NCBI GenBank assembly: GCA_000697355.1
Contig: JNEN01000867.1
Span: forward strand, 1 to 64,000
Reading direction: 5' to 3'
Length of the DNA: 64,000 nt
Source: Syncephalastrum monosporum B8922
Taxonomy: Eukaryota > Mucoromycota > Mucoromycetes > Mucorales > Syncephalastraceae
Shown here: positions 24,000-35,609 of the stretch, in pieces
Layout: every line of letters starts with the position of its first letter
How positions within the stretch are numbered: the stretch's first letter is position 1
Program-made: the position numbers and the translations under genes
The notes under the pieces: generated by a model
Told to the model about the DNA's origin: nothing
What the model saw: the letters and a program-made list of their open reading frames with translations, nothing else
Database searches by the model: none

Positions 24000-24996
24000 C
24001 GGCCTCCAGTATCTTGCTTACGTAGTTATAGGACAAAATTATTTTATTTATATAATAAGCCCACTGACGTCTTGGGATAGCTTTATTTGGGAAAGTACGA
24101 TATGACAGGTGGTGGGGGGTGGGAGCAAGTGAAGACATTAGATATTTGTGCCTTGGGTGATCGCGAGCGTGCTGAAAAAGATAATAGGACGCATCATTTT
24201 TTGATACAGTATGACGTAAAAAAGGGTGTGGTGGCGCGGGCCAGGTGCACAAACAGCCGCATGTCACAATAAGCTTCTCCACATTTGAGTACGTGTGCCT
24301 GCAACACGCGGACCACTTTACAGAAATGGTAAGCGTTGGAAAGCGAATGCGCCTATTAGTAGGGTAGTCAAAAACAACAAGGCAAAAAGATGGGCCTCTG
24401 TTATAAATTGCCCGTTTACGGGAATATAATTGAGACAAAGGGTCCACCAATGCATTGTGAGACACGAAGTGATTTGGTTTGTGAGAGCAAGTTACTTTGG
24501 CGAAAATGATACACGATGCAATTGTTTATGAGGTATTTCCGCTCCAAGCACGTGGTGACATGGATATATATAGGCTCCGTCCCCAAGACAGCAACCAAAA
24601 CTGAGTTCGTGGGGGGGGGGGGGCCCACGGCTGCGAAATAAAGGAAAAAAAAAGGTCATAGAGGACAGATCAACAATAAACATTCCATTGAAGGGGATGA
24701 TTGAGTCGAGACAATGGACAGGGATCGAAAGAGAAAGAAAAAGGACAGGATATATATAGGTCACGTATAATACTGTAGTATGAAGTATGATATAGCCAGT
24801 TGTGGAGTCTGGAAGAAAGTGGGTACTCGGTGACACCGAAAAGCGGGATGGGTGATCACTCTAGACCGAAAATGGGCAATGACCCCCCTTTGTCAGGCAA
24901 ATCCCCATTTCATGCTTTTTTGCGTTTTCGGCTGCCCTTTTCGGTTTTCTTTTTTTTTTCTCTTTATTGTCTTTTTGAAGGGCCTGACTATGGAAG
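24000..24996. other. Intergenic, promoter side of the Spo71-like gene
   Basis: No supported gene. Contains an uninterrupted run of about 12 G at 24609-24622 and a poly-T run just before the Spo71-like start. An upstream exon of that gene ending before 24997 cannot be excluded. Confidence 0.45.
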
Positions 24997-27542
24997 ATGC
25001 ATACCGACACGGGGCCGATACTCAGGGCAACGAATAGCGCCAGTGGCGAGATATCCAAGAACACGCCCGTGCCTGACTGGGCTTCCTGTTCTTCGATGCG
25101 CTCGAGCCCAGACTCGTCATTCTTCCTTCGTACGCCATCACCACCTACCGCCATTCCTTTTCTCCATCGCAAAGATGAGAAGAAGCCCATCCTTGAGCAG
25201 AGGTAATTCGGACAGGCGACAGGCGCAGCATACATTTATGAATGGATTAGACTGGAAGAGCGAGAGCAAGCGCTGCTTTCGCCAACGGTTGCGAGCGGTG
25301 GACGCCGGCCCCTGGTAGAGACGCACTCGGCCACGACTTTGCCGACCATCCGTGAATTTCCTGCCAGCCCGAGCGAGTCGACACCGGACCTCGCGACACA
25401 GTGGCCGAACCGCTCCTACGATAATCGCCTGAGAGCTCCATCGCCTTCGTTTGTCTCGAACCGCACCACTTCCACGTGTGGCCCACCTGCCATCCCGCTC
25501 TGCCAGGTCGCGAGCGTGAACGAAGTCTCCTCGAGCGACGCGGGCATCCTCAAAAAGGGGCGTCTGCTGTGTTCAAAACAGCTGTCCTGGTACAGTCGCC
25601 GTTCTTCCGAGACGGACATGACCCGGAACCACCTGCGCCTGCGACAGAGCCGTTTTCGGTGGCGTGAATTCAAAGTCGTTTTGAAGTCTGACAGGATCGA
25701 GCTCTATCATGTCTCGGTGCGTCATGTAAAAAACGATCGGCGTCTGGTGCTGATGTAACTCATACGCTTGCTTTGTATCATCTTTTATAGTCTCTTGTTT
25801 TCCAAGCCAAACGCCTCGCGCATATCATCTATTTGCATGAATCGCGCAAACATCACCGGTCGGCTGTTCAGCTGAGCTTCGCCACGCACCTAGATTATAC
25901 CCTCTCCATCGCCTTCCGTTCCGCCATGGAACGCAACGTGCGTTTCCTCTTCACGGCGCGTTCCGAAAAGGATACCCAGGACTGGTACATGGCGCTCTAC
26001 CATTGCTTGCCCACGCATTCCAAACGGATGATACCGCCCACGATCGACTGCACCCTGCCCACCCTCGACCATCTCCGCATACGCATACCCATCACAGACG
26101 ACCAGCAAACTTCCATTCTCACCAAGGACCTGAATATCCGCATCCAGGATATCAAGCGCTGCATCCTCGCCATGCTGGATGACCGAAACATGCGTCCCAT
26201 GGGTTGGTTTCCCGAACGCGTCTCGCTGTACTGGCGCAACAGCCACGACCGTCTCGAACGCGTCGCGGATGATGCGTATCTCATTTGCCCACAGTTGATT
26301 GAACAGGTAGCGAGCACGAAGACAGAGCGGAAGAAGGTTCTGATCCTGATGGTATGCTTTCCTCTTGCTTAGAGCCACACCCTCGAACTACATGCCAACG
26401 CACATACGCCGTCGACAGCCGTTCTTCCCCCCGTTTCGGAAGGCTTCCTGACTTGGTGGAGCCTGAGCCTGCGAAAGCCCAACAAGCTGCAGAAACACGT
26501 CGTGTACGCTTTGACAGACGGCCACTGTCTGTTTCTCGTCAACCCGTACCGGGCGCTGCCGATGGAGAGCGAGCAGCATCCGGACGGCCGGCAGCGCTGG
26601 ACGCTCGGCCGCATCTCGCGCGCGTCCCTGTTCCACCCGCACCATCACAGTCGCGCCCATCGACCGCGCGTCTCGACCGGCGGCGGCATCACGCTGCGCA
26701 CCGCGACGCGTTTCTTCTTCCGCGACACGCGCGACCACGCGAGCGAGTTGGCCGACGTGGAGCGGCAGAATGCGAACCTGAGCGCGGCCTTCGCGGTGGT
26801 GGACATGACGCAGGCGGCCGAGGTGCAGTCAGCCAAGGACTTCAAGGATCGCAAGACATTTTTTGAAATCAAGACCAAGGACGGCAGCCGTCTCTTGCTC
26901 GAGGCGCCCACGGTGCAGGCCATGTTTGAGTGGATCATGCGCCTGCGCAAGATGATGCAAGGTACCACCCTCACGACCGAGCTCAAGGAGCGCCTCACGA
27001 TTTTGGTAAGTCGAGTCGAAGCTCAGTCTGTTGCGTATATTTTTTACGGATAGTTTTCGCTGACATACACATGTATGCGATAGCAATCCGGCATCGTCTA
27101 TGTTCGAAAAGGCTATACCTTTGAGCAACGGTTCTGTGTCCTACTGCGCGGCCACGGCCTGATGCTCTTTGACAGCCGAAAGAAACGGCGGCCGTCGTCC
27201 TGGGCAGGGTCCTATGCACACTTTCTGACTGTGCCCCTGGACGAGAAGACGTATGTGTATTCGGACGACCAGCCGGGCAGTAGCACCCACCTCCCGCCGC
27301 GGCTCTTTCCAGATGGCACGACGAACGAACGCAACGCAGAGTGCAGTTTTGCGGTGTGGCGGGCCGACCAGCGCCATGTGCTGGTCTCCCTCCGCGAAAA
27401 GCTGTCCGTCCTCAAGCTCGGCCATCGCCTCGGCAGCAAAGGCACGATTTGGATCTTTATGGCGCGGACGCGCGCTGAAAAAGAGGCCTGGGTCTGGGCC
27501 GCCCATCACGAAATCGATCGTTCTTTGCAGCAGGGCGTTTAA
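24997..27542 (+). CDS. Spo71/Mug56-like multi-PH-domain protein
   Basis: Likely membrane-associated protein. In budding and fission yeast the related Spo71 and Mug56 act in spore (prospore) membrane formation; the role here is inferred. Exons 24997-25202, 25251-25716, 25791-26351, 26373-27005 and 27084-27542 join in phase to 774 residues. After a Ser/Pro-rich N-terminus there is a first PH domain (ILKKGRLLC ... FRWREFKVVLKSD ... ARSEKDTQDWYMALYHCLP), a linker with LPTLDHLRIRIP and VSLYWRNSHDRLERV typical of the family, a second region TWWSLSLRKPNKLQKHVVYAL ... TVQAMFEWIMRLRKMM, and a final PH domain (SGIVYVRKGYTFEQRFCVLL ... RTRAEKEAWVWAAHHEI). The ATG is the first after an in-frame TGA. Three of the introns are 48 nt or less to 78 nt. 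Family assignment is from memory of motifs, not a search. Confidence 0.75.
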
Positions 27543-27950
27543 GGAATACATGTCCGCTTTCTCCTGCATACCGCGCTAGAACACACACACACAAACACAC
27601 ACACGAAAAAACCTCACACGCACATGTTCATCACTTCCATGTAAATACATACTATTGTCGCTTTTTGCATACCATCCACAAGAAGACATCTAATCCTTCG
27701 CGTATTCCCCCGGTCGAAGCTGCTGCTTTATCAATACAAATTTTTCTTATTTCTTTCGTGTTGTTGGTATAAGACGGGGAAGGGGGGACATCAAACATAA
27801 AAAAGGCTCAACAACTGTGGAAAAACAAGGCGACGTGATATGGGTAAGAGAGATAGAGAGGGATGTGTGTGTTGTGTGTGTGTTGGTCTGTCTGGAAAAG
27901 GCTAAAGAGGTAGGGAAGATCATAAATGGGTAGAGGATATAGCGTTTATC
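27543..27950. repeat. Convergent intergenic spacer with CA and GT microsatellites
   Basis: Lies between the stops of the Spo71-like gene and Arp1. Contains (CA)n at about 27581-27604 and (GT)n at about 27863-27882, otherwise nothing recognised. Confidence 0.6.
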
Positions 27951-29486
27951 TTAAAAAGTCTTTTTGTGAATAATATCAGGATCTTCCTGGTACTCTTCGG
28001 CAGAGACCCACATCTATAGAATAGGAAACATGAGACTGGGTAGACTTCCATACGCTTTTTAGCTTACCTTTTTGAAGGTACTCAATGAAGCCAGGATAGA
28101 GCCACCGATCCAGGTACTGTATTTACGCTCCGGGGGCGCATAAATCTTGATCTTGATATCCTTCAAGGCCAGAGCCTTGATCTCGAGGAGCAGACGCTCA
28201 CCGAAACCTAGCACGTCCCACCCGTTAGCCCTTGCCGTTCACTGGATCTGTTCATCTTGTTTGTTTACCTTTGCACAGAGTCGAACCACCGGAAAGCACG
28301 ACATTCGAGTAGAGGGCCTTTCTTAAATCGAGATCGGCACGGCTGATACTGTCGCAAATGACTTGGTGCACGCCCGGGTACTCCTCGCCAATGAGCTCGG
28401 GGTGGAAGATGATCTCGGGCGCACGGAAACGCTCCGAGCCGAGCTTGATCACGTTACCGTCAGGCAAGACAAAGTCATCCATCTTGCCGCTCATCTCCTT
28501 TTCTTCCTTGACGGGGTTCTGCGCAATGTAGCACGTCTTTTCCTTGATGATGCGGACGACCTCCTTCTCGGCCGTGGTGTGGAAGTTGTAGCCGGATTTG
28601 CGGAGCAGGAGCTGCAAGTACTCGGTGATGTCGCGGCCTGCAATGTCGATACGGCGGATGGCGTGTGGGATCGCAAAGCCCTCGTAGACGGGCACGGCGT
28701 GGGTGACGCCGTCGCCAGAGTCGAGCACGATGCCGGTGGTTCGGCCGGACGAGTATCTGAGAGGAAGATAAGGCAAAACAGAATGAGTTACTCCCGGGCC
28801 TTTGTGGAATTATAGGACAGCCGAATGAGGACTCACAAACTGAGGACGGCTTGGATGGAGGTGAAGAGGGCGGGCACGTTGAAAGTCTCGAAAAAGATCT
28901 GTGCGGCGGTGTCGCGGTTCGAGCGCGGGTTGAGGGGTGCTTCGGTGAGCAAGACGGGGTGCTCTTCGGACAAGGTCTTGAGCTCGTCTGTGTAGATGTA
29001 CTGCCAAATACGCTCCATGTCCTCCCAGTCCGTCACAATGCCGTGCTCGAGCGGGTACCGGATCTTGAGCAGTCCTCGCAGTTCTTGTGCTTTCCGTCCG
29101 ATGAACGTGTCGCCCTCGACTGCACCGGCCATGATACGCACATGCTTCGGGCGGCCCACCCTGCAAAGTAGACGTACATCCTAGGTTAATACCGACAAGT
29201 CGCTTTTCATGGCTGTATGTAGTGTCGAACGCACAGTGAGGGGAAAAAGCACTTGGGCTGCTCTTCACCTGCAAAACCAGCCTTGATGACACCCGATCCC
29301 TACAGATGAGGTCAGTCTTTTGTTCCATACGAAGAGATGCCTGCCATACGTTATCAATGACGACGGGCTGGTTCGTCAAGACCTATAAAAACGCAGACGA
29401 GTGAGCGAGGTCAGTCCGGCATATCTTATAAACGATGGACGTTTATAGACAGGAGAAGCGCGTACATCATCGAATTCTGAATTCAT
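27951..29486 (-). CDS. Actin-related protein Arp1 (alpha-centractin), dynactin filament subunit
   Basis: Forms the short actin-like filament of dynactin, the cofactor of cytoplasmic dynein. Seven exons: 29486-29466, 29382-29350, 29299-29235, 29160-28837, 28756-28269, 28207-28068, 28013-27951; 377 residues, the family length. It starts [21 protein letters not shown], an Arp1 rather than actin N-terminus, and has [56 protein letters not shown] and the C-terminal [11 protein letters not shown]...HKKTF that separates centractin from actin. The nucleotide-binding glycine motifs are intact. The first two coding exons are 21 and 33 nt. It shares a 296-bp divergent promoter with Cdt1. Confidence 0.95.
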
Positions 29487-29782
29487 TGCGAATGTAGGGT
29501 TGGTGACTATGAAATGGTTTGTTTGGTTTGGTTTGTTGTTAGCACGCACGCACACACGCAATGCACAAGACAGGACAGGAACTTGAGTCTCGTACCTTTT
29601 TTTTTTTACCTTCTTTTCGGCAGGGGTCCAAAAAGGTCGGACTCTGTCTTTCGTAGGTGTATGAATCGACCTGCTTCCCACTCTTGTGCGTGTGTGACTT
29701 GTTCATTCTATTGCAATTCTATTTTCTGACTGCCTCTCGTCGTCCTGCTCTCTTTCTTCTTCCTCTTTATGCGTTGCCCCTC

Positions 29783-31407
29783 ATGCAGACGCGTCTAAAG
29801 CACTTTCGTACAGTTGTAAGTCTTGTTTGCTCTGTCAATATTTATTTCTCCTTGCTAAGCCCCTTGTTAGCGACATACGTCTCTGAGCGATGATGTTGTC
29901 AAGCCGATCAAACAACAGCTTCAGGTACATTCAGCCTCTGAAAAAAAAAAGAGTCGGTTGTATGCCCAATAACACGCATTCGATAATAGCAGAAGCAGCA
30001 GGAACAGCAACGACAACAGCCTCAGCCTCAGCAGACAAAAAAGACGACTGATTCAGAAAAGACCAAAAGTGTATCGGCTGTGAGACGCAGCGGACGCATC
30101 GCAAAGACCCAGCCTTCCATTCTCGACTCATTCCATAAACAAAAGAAACTGATTGCACCCAAAGAAGAACAAGTCATACCCAGTCCGAAGGAAGAAGCTC
30201 CCGCACCTCCCAAGCGCACGCGCGCCCTGTCGGACGCACAGGAAAAACCAGCGGAAAAGAAGCCGTGCGTCGAGAAAGGCGAGAAAGGCGAGAATGCGTC
30301 TGTGGTAGAAGCACCCACTGAACCCTCGACGGTGCCTGCTGCGGAAGAAGACAGACAATCTCAAAAACCCTCTGAGCAGATACAGTCACTTGAGAAGGAC
30401 GCCACCGCTTCACCCGGGCCTATCCACTCTCAGCCTGTAACGGAGACCCCCGAAAACGACGAGACACCCTTAAACAGGAGTGACGACACAAGCAGTAATG
30501 CACAAGAGAATCAGGTGGAAAGTCTCAAGGTGGAGTCCCATGAAACAAAGCTTGCTCAAGATACCTCCGCGACCTTCCAGGTATAGAGAAAAGATCCTAT
30601 CAACCCGTGTTGTTCTATAATCTGCTCACTGCCCCTCCCTTTCTCTCTCTGATTGCAGAGCAACCAGCAGCTGATTGAAGCAGAGAAACGCGTGCTGTGC
30701 AAGTTCCGTGTTTCGCTAGACATCACGCTGACGTTCCATGCCGCACAAAAGCGTCCTGTGAACTTCCATGCGGTCTTGCCCACCTTACGAATGCAGGTCC
30801 AAAGGTACTTAATACATGCGAATAATGATTGGATACCGAATCAGAAGAGAAGGGAGAAACTGACATTCGGAACGCTAGAAATGTCACGCAGTCGCATCTG
30901 GCCAAGGTCATCTATCTAGCCGCCGACTTCTACATTCTGGAGCCATTCGAGCACAAGGAGAGACAGACCGTGATTGAAACGTACATTGTCGAGATTGGCA
31001 AGAAATGGAAACTGCCCATGAATGGCAAGGACATGCATGATCGCGAGGCTTATCTGAACATGCGGCTCGACTACTTCTTTGACACCCACAAGCAGGCGGT
31101 GAGCGTGCCTGAGGCTGAATTACCCAAGCACCGCAAGAAGATCACGCGCGAAGAATGGTTGGCAACGGCGCCGCTGCCCGAAGGCGTGCGGCAGATCTTG
31201 AAGCGACAGGAGGAAAAGAAGAACAAGACAGACGAGCCCCAGGCGGAACGACCGCCGCCGGCGGGTACGGTCAAGGAGCGCGGAAGTGCCCTGCTTGCAC
31301 GCGTAAGTCAAATTCTAGAAAGAAATGTGTCTCGCACATGATGGACTCACTGCTTTTGTATTGTCTGCAATGATTAGATCCGTGCCAAAGCTGCGAAGAA
31401 ATCATAA
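29783..31407 (+). CDS. Cdt1-like DNA replication licensing factor
   Basis: Loads the MCM helicase at origins together with ORC and Cdc6. Exons 29783-29815, 29871-29924, 29990-30580, 30659-30804, 30879-31302 and 31378-31407 join in phase to 425 residues. The N-terminus is Gln-rich and then carries RRSGRIAKTQPSILDSF, a stretch like a PCNA-interacting (PIP) motif followed by basic residues. A disordered acidic middle leads to a central domain LIEAEKRVLCKFRVSLDITL ... FHAVLPTLRMQVQRN ... SHLAKVIYLAADFYIL, which matches the geminin-binding-type winged-helix of Cdt1, and a C-terminal part with EEWLATAPLPEGVRQIL as in the MCM-binding winged helix. The assignment rests on these motifs; Cdt1 is poorly conserved so some doubt remains. 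Confidence 0.8.
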
Positions 31408-31751
31408 TGATTGATGTACATATAACAAACAAAAATTTGCATAAACCCCCCACATTATCCCATTCATTCCCGAAAAGAAAAACATGATTTAGGCGTACAA
31501 GTATGTCTTTCGCATTGACATTTGCACGCATTTTTTTTTCCCTGTTGCGCGGGGTGAATCTCAAAGTAAAGTTGCCATGTTCACCCCAAAAAAGTTCATC
31601 GTGTGTGACATGAAGTCATGAAATTATGAAATGGGATCGTTTCATGTGACAGCATCGATTTTGACTCGCGGTTTTTAAAAGGAAAGAGGCATTACAGACA
31701 CCTTGGATAAAAAGCAGAAGGAACTCACTCTGCTTCTTCCTTTAGTTCTTC

Positions 31752-34576
31752 ATGGCTTCATTCACAGCAGCAGGGTCCACCGTCCCACCATCACCCACGT
31801 CACCTTCGAGTCTGTTTCCGTCCCAACAACCCAAACCTGTGCCTCCAGGAAAGCTCCGAGTAAATGTCATGTTCGGATTCCGGTAACTTTGTTGTCTCAT
31901 ACTTGATTTATGCCCAGCTCCAAGTCCATTCCTGCTTTCTCAATGTGCCTGTCAAGCGACCCTACGTGGTCATTACCATGGGAGGTAACCTAGAAATATA
32001 TGAGAGAGGCGAGCAAAAGAGCTGAAATATCGGTACCAAATGTGTAAAAGACCAAAAGTACGAGACGTCCGTCTCGGAATATCCACAGGGCAAATGGCAC
32101 GAGAGCTTCGAGTTCACGGTCACATTCCACGCGCAGCTGTTTGACACGATTCAGATGGACCTGTACGATGCGTATCTTCTTCTGCCGGATCGGCACGTTG
32201 GACGCGCTGAGATCCGCGTGCGATATCTGGAAAGCATGCCCGACACATTTACAAACTACTACGAAATCTGGGACAAGCGGCTGTCCTCCGGCGCGTCCTC
32301 CAATGTCGGGCGCACCAAGACCATGGCCACCAACGTTGGTGCCATTCAAGCCAAGATCTTGTACCAATACCAACGCATGGAAAACGCGCCCTTGCCGAAT
32401 GGCAGTGAGGGCGATCTGGGCATACCCCACGCACGGTCCCCGCCGAGCATGACACCCTCTCGAAGCACACCCGTCACCGACGACCAGCTGAGGAAGGAGT
32501 TCCTCCAACATCTCGAGGAGCAGCGCGAGAAACAGAGCATTGTGTTTCACAAATACGACGAAGGCGAGCAAAACCCGGACAAGTTGGAACACGTCGGCCT
32601 CGACTATCCGGATGAGAGCTCGAGCGAGTCTGACACCGACCTTGGCCTGCGACGCCGGCCTTCTGCGCACGCCGCCACTGAAAAAGACGTGGCAGTCGAG
32701 CATCAGCAACAGCAGCAACAGCAGCGAGAGGCGCAGACGGGAGAGAACAAGGCAAATAATATGTCGGCCATCACACGCATGTCGAGCACGGTGTCGTCCT
32801 GGTTCGGCATGACCCCGACCACGAGCACGTCCACTACCCATACTGCAACCTCGGCCGCAGCCGCACAACCACAATCACCGTCTTCGACCTCATCTGCCAA
32901 ACCCAAGCCGGCCCATGAGCCGGACACGATGCCCAAAGGCTTGGACGTCCTCGCCGATGATGACGAGAGCCTCAAGACCTTCCCACTGCTGGATACCCTC
33001 GGCTCATGGACGGTCAACAAGGAGACCAACCAAGTCTTGCGTACCATTGGCAAATTACTGGCTGCTTTCGTGAGTCGCACGTACAGCACAAACAGATGAA
33101 ACACATACTAATCTTTCATATATTCACATCAGGGACAAGGCTTTGAGCTATCCAACTTGCAGATACTAACGGGTTTCACGATGCTCGAGAAGTTCTACCA
33201 GGAACTGCCACGCGATCGCACCTGGGATGTCGTCGACGACCTGTCCGAGGTTGAGCTGGCCGCGCATTTTTGGAAGTTCTCGGTGGCGTCCTACGGCTGG
33301 AAGGGACTGAACTTTATCGGCAAAGGCAATGGTTATATCTCGGATGCGATGCGCGACCACTCGGACACGCTGTCGATTCTCGAGTATCTGGCGATCCCAA
33401 AGGAAGACCTGCTGGCATACGAGTTTCGGTCAGCGCAGGCCTTCCGGCCGAGCTACTTTATCGTGCGCGACCGGCCCACAAACTCGATTGTGCTCGTGAT
33501 CCGAGGCACCATGGTAAGCCATAGAATTTTCCATATGAAATCCGTGATAGCATGAGGTCGTGAAAACTCATCTGGATGCCTATATGACTAGAGTGCGTTT
33601 GATACGATGACCGATTTGGTGTGCGAATACGAGCAGTGGCGCGGCGGCCTGGTGCACCGTGGCATGAAATCAGCCGCGGTGTGGTTCTTTCGACACGTGG
33701 CGCCCAAGCTAGTTGCGTACACGAATGAGCACTCGACCTCGGCGCTCTACATTGTCGGCCACAGTCTAGGCGCGGCCGCTGCGTCCATCTTGACTATCAT
33801 GCTCCTTGATTTCATGGATGAGTTCCGCAAGGACAAGAACGAACCGTTCACGCTGCGATGCTTTGGCTACGCACCGGCGTGCGGCCTTAGTCTCGACCTG
33901 GCGGAGAAGTACAAGGACCATATTGACTCGATCGTGTTCGCCGACGACGTCGTAAGCAAGCTCAGCTATGGCTCGGCGATGGACCTCAAGCACTTGATCA
34001 TTGCGAGCGCAGAAGCAGCGCAGACGGTGGGTTTGAGCCAACTCCTGTGGACGGGCAAGCCGGAGGGCGAGTTGTGGAAGGCGGCCTTCGACCGGATAGC
34101 CGAGTGCCGCAAGCGATGTCTCGAATCGCTCGAAAACCCACGGCTCTATGTGGCAGGCCGCATCTATCAGTTTTGGCTGGTAAGTAAAACAGCAGAAAAA
34201 AGACAAGGGAGCCTGAGCCAGGGTCGATATTCACATGTGAATCCCACTTTGTGTGTGTGTGTGTGTGCAGGACCCGGCGCCACATAACGAGACTCGGATC
34301 GTGATTGAACGCACAGACGCTCGGCGGGTGTCGAGCGAGGTGATTGTGCGGCGCTCGATCGTACTCGACCACTTGCCGACCAACTTTGACGTGGCGTTCC
34401 GGCGGGCCCGCGAAGCACTCATGGTGGGCGCAGGCAAAATGACGGAGGACGGCATCCTCCTCGACGAAAGTGGGGAGCGGGATATCGGCCAGCGTCTCCA
34501 GGACCTGGCTCTCAAAAAGACGACGAGCCGGACGGGTGGGCAAGGTCATGCCGTTGATAAAGATACCAAGCGATAA
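31752..34576 (+). CDS. C2-domain class-3 lipase (diacylglycerol-lipase-like)
   Basis: Serine lipase probably acting on membrane glycerolipids. Exons 31752-31859, 31918-31984, 32051-33069, 33133-33513, 33592-34179 and 34271-34576 join in phase to 822 residues. A C2 domain is at the N-terminus (GKLRLQVHSC ... PYVVITMGDQKYETSV ... WHESFEFTV), followed by a long disordered Ser/Gln/Thr-rich region and then an alpha/beta-hydrolase domain with the lipase-3 nucleophile motif GHSLGAAAAS and an oxyanion-side segment VLVIRGT. The arrangement resembles sn-1-specific diacylglycerol lipases without their N-terminal membrane helices, which I do not see. The intron at 34180-34270 ends in a (GT)n tract next to its acceptor. 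The gene begins 344 bp after Cdt1. Confidence 0.9.
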
Positions 34577-34723
34577 TTTATGCGCTCTGCCCCCTTTAGA
34601 TATAAACACGTGATAAATGAAACGGGAAAAGTGTTCTTTTTTTCTGAGAGAAGGCTTTAAGATGGTAGAAAGAGTAGGTAAAAAGAGACAAAAAGAGATC
34701 AGGAGGAAAATGAAATCATCGAT

Positions 34724-35609
34724 TTAGAGGAGCTTCTCGATCTCGGGGGCGATGGCCTTGGGCTCGGTGGTGGACGCATAGCGCTTGACGACGTTACCCT
34801 CGCGATCGATGAGGAATTTCTATCATGTTCGGTCAGCATATTTGAACAGAAACACACATCTCATTCTTCGCTTACCTCAAAGTTCCACTTGACGCGCTTC
34901 AGGCTATTCAGAGCATGGATGGTCAACGTTAACGCATTCGGCACAAGCAGAAGAACGAACGAACTTACCCGAGGATGCCAGGCTGGGACTCCTTGAGGAA
35001 CTTGAAGAGGGGAGACTCGTTGTCGCCATTCACATCACTATAGGAAATAGAGGAAAGCGTGAGAAAACCGTCTCATTCCTATTATCATCAGTGTATCTTG
35101 TTATGACTTACACCTTGGCGGTCAGAGGGAACGAGACGTCGTAGGTGAGTCTGCAGAACTCCTGAATCTCTACAATTGAGCAAATAGTATTTTCAGTCCA
35201 TTGCCCAGTCAACAGAAGCATGCCATCACTTACGTTCTTCACTGCCAGGTTCTGTAAATGGGTGGCGTGACATTGTCAAGAAAGTGGTGTGAATATGTGG
35301 GCGCATGGACGGGCATGAGGGAATGGCTTACCTTGACCAGCAAACTGGTTGCAAGGAGCACCGACGATGGTGAAGCCGCGGTCCTTGTACTGCTTGTAGA
35401 GCTCCTCAAGGCCGGTGTACTGCTTGGTGAAGCCACACTTGGATGCCACGTTCACGACCAGCACGACCTGTGTTGTTTCGTAGGTTTAGATTGATAAGCA
35501 GACATGTGCTTTTTTCGTTGTGCTTTACCTGGCCCTTGAGGGCAGACAAGTCCCAGTCCTGGTTCTTGATATCCTTGACGGTGAAATCGAAAAACTTCTT
35601 GGAGGCCAT
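34724..35609 (-). CDS. Glutathione-peroxidase-family thiol peroxidase (Gpx3/Hyr1-like)
   Basis: Reduces hydroperoxides, in fungi usually with thioredoxin as donor. Seven exons: 35609-35529, 35467-35332, 35251-35234, 35169-35112, 35037-34969, 34903-34876, 34819-34724; 161 residues, the typical monomeric fungal size. The peroxidatic cysteine is Cys38 in [12 protein letters not shown], followed by [13 protein letters not shown], a resolving cysteine Cys84 in QEFCRLTY, and the catalytic Trp-Asn in RVKWNFEKFL. It is a cysteine, not a selenocysteine, enzyme. Exon 3 is only 18 nt and exon 6 only 28 nt, so automated models often fail here; phases and conserved residues confirm both. It is convergent with the lipase, 147 bp between stops. 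Confidence 0.95.

Noticed and set aside
23965..24040. tRNA-like T-arm on the minus strand (CCGGGTTCAATTCCCGG)
   Set aside because: A perfect B-box hairpin is present but no matching D-arm, anticodon arm or acceptor partner precedes it; at most a 3' tRNA fragment or tRNA-derived repeat tail.
24609..24622. Poly-G run as a G-quadruplex regulator
   Set aside because: A single uninterrupted G run without spaced G-tracts or gene context; likely a simple repeat.
31990..32874. 294-residue minus-strand open frame
   Set aside because: Shadow of the lipase exon on the other strand; low-complexity, no domain.
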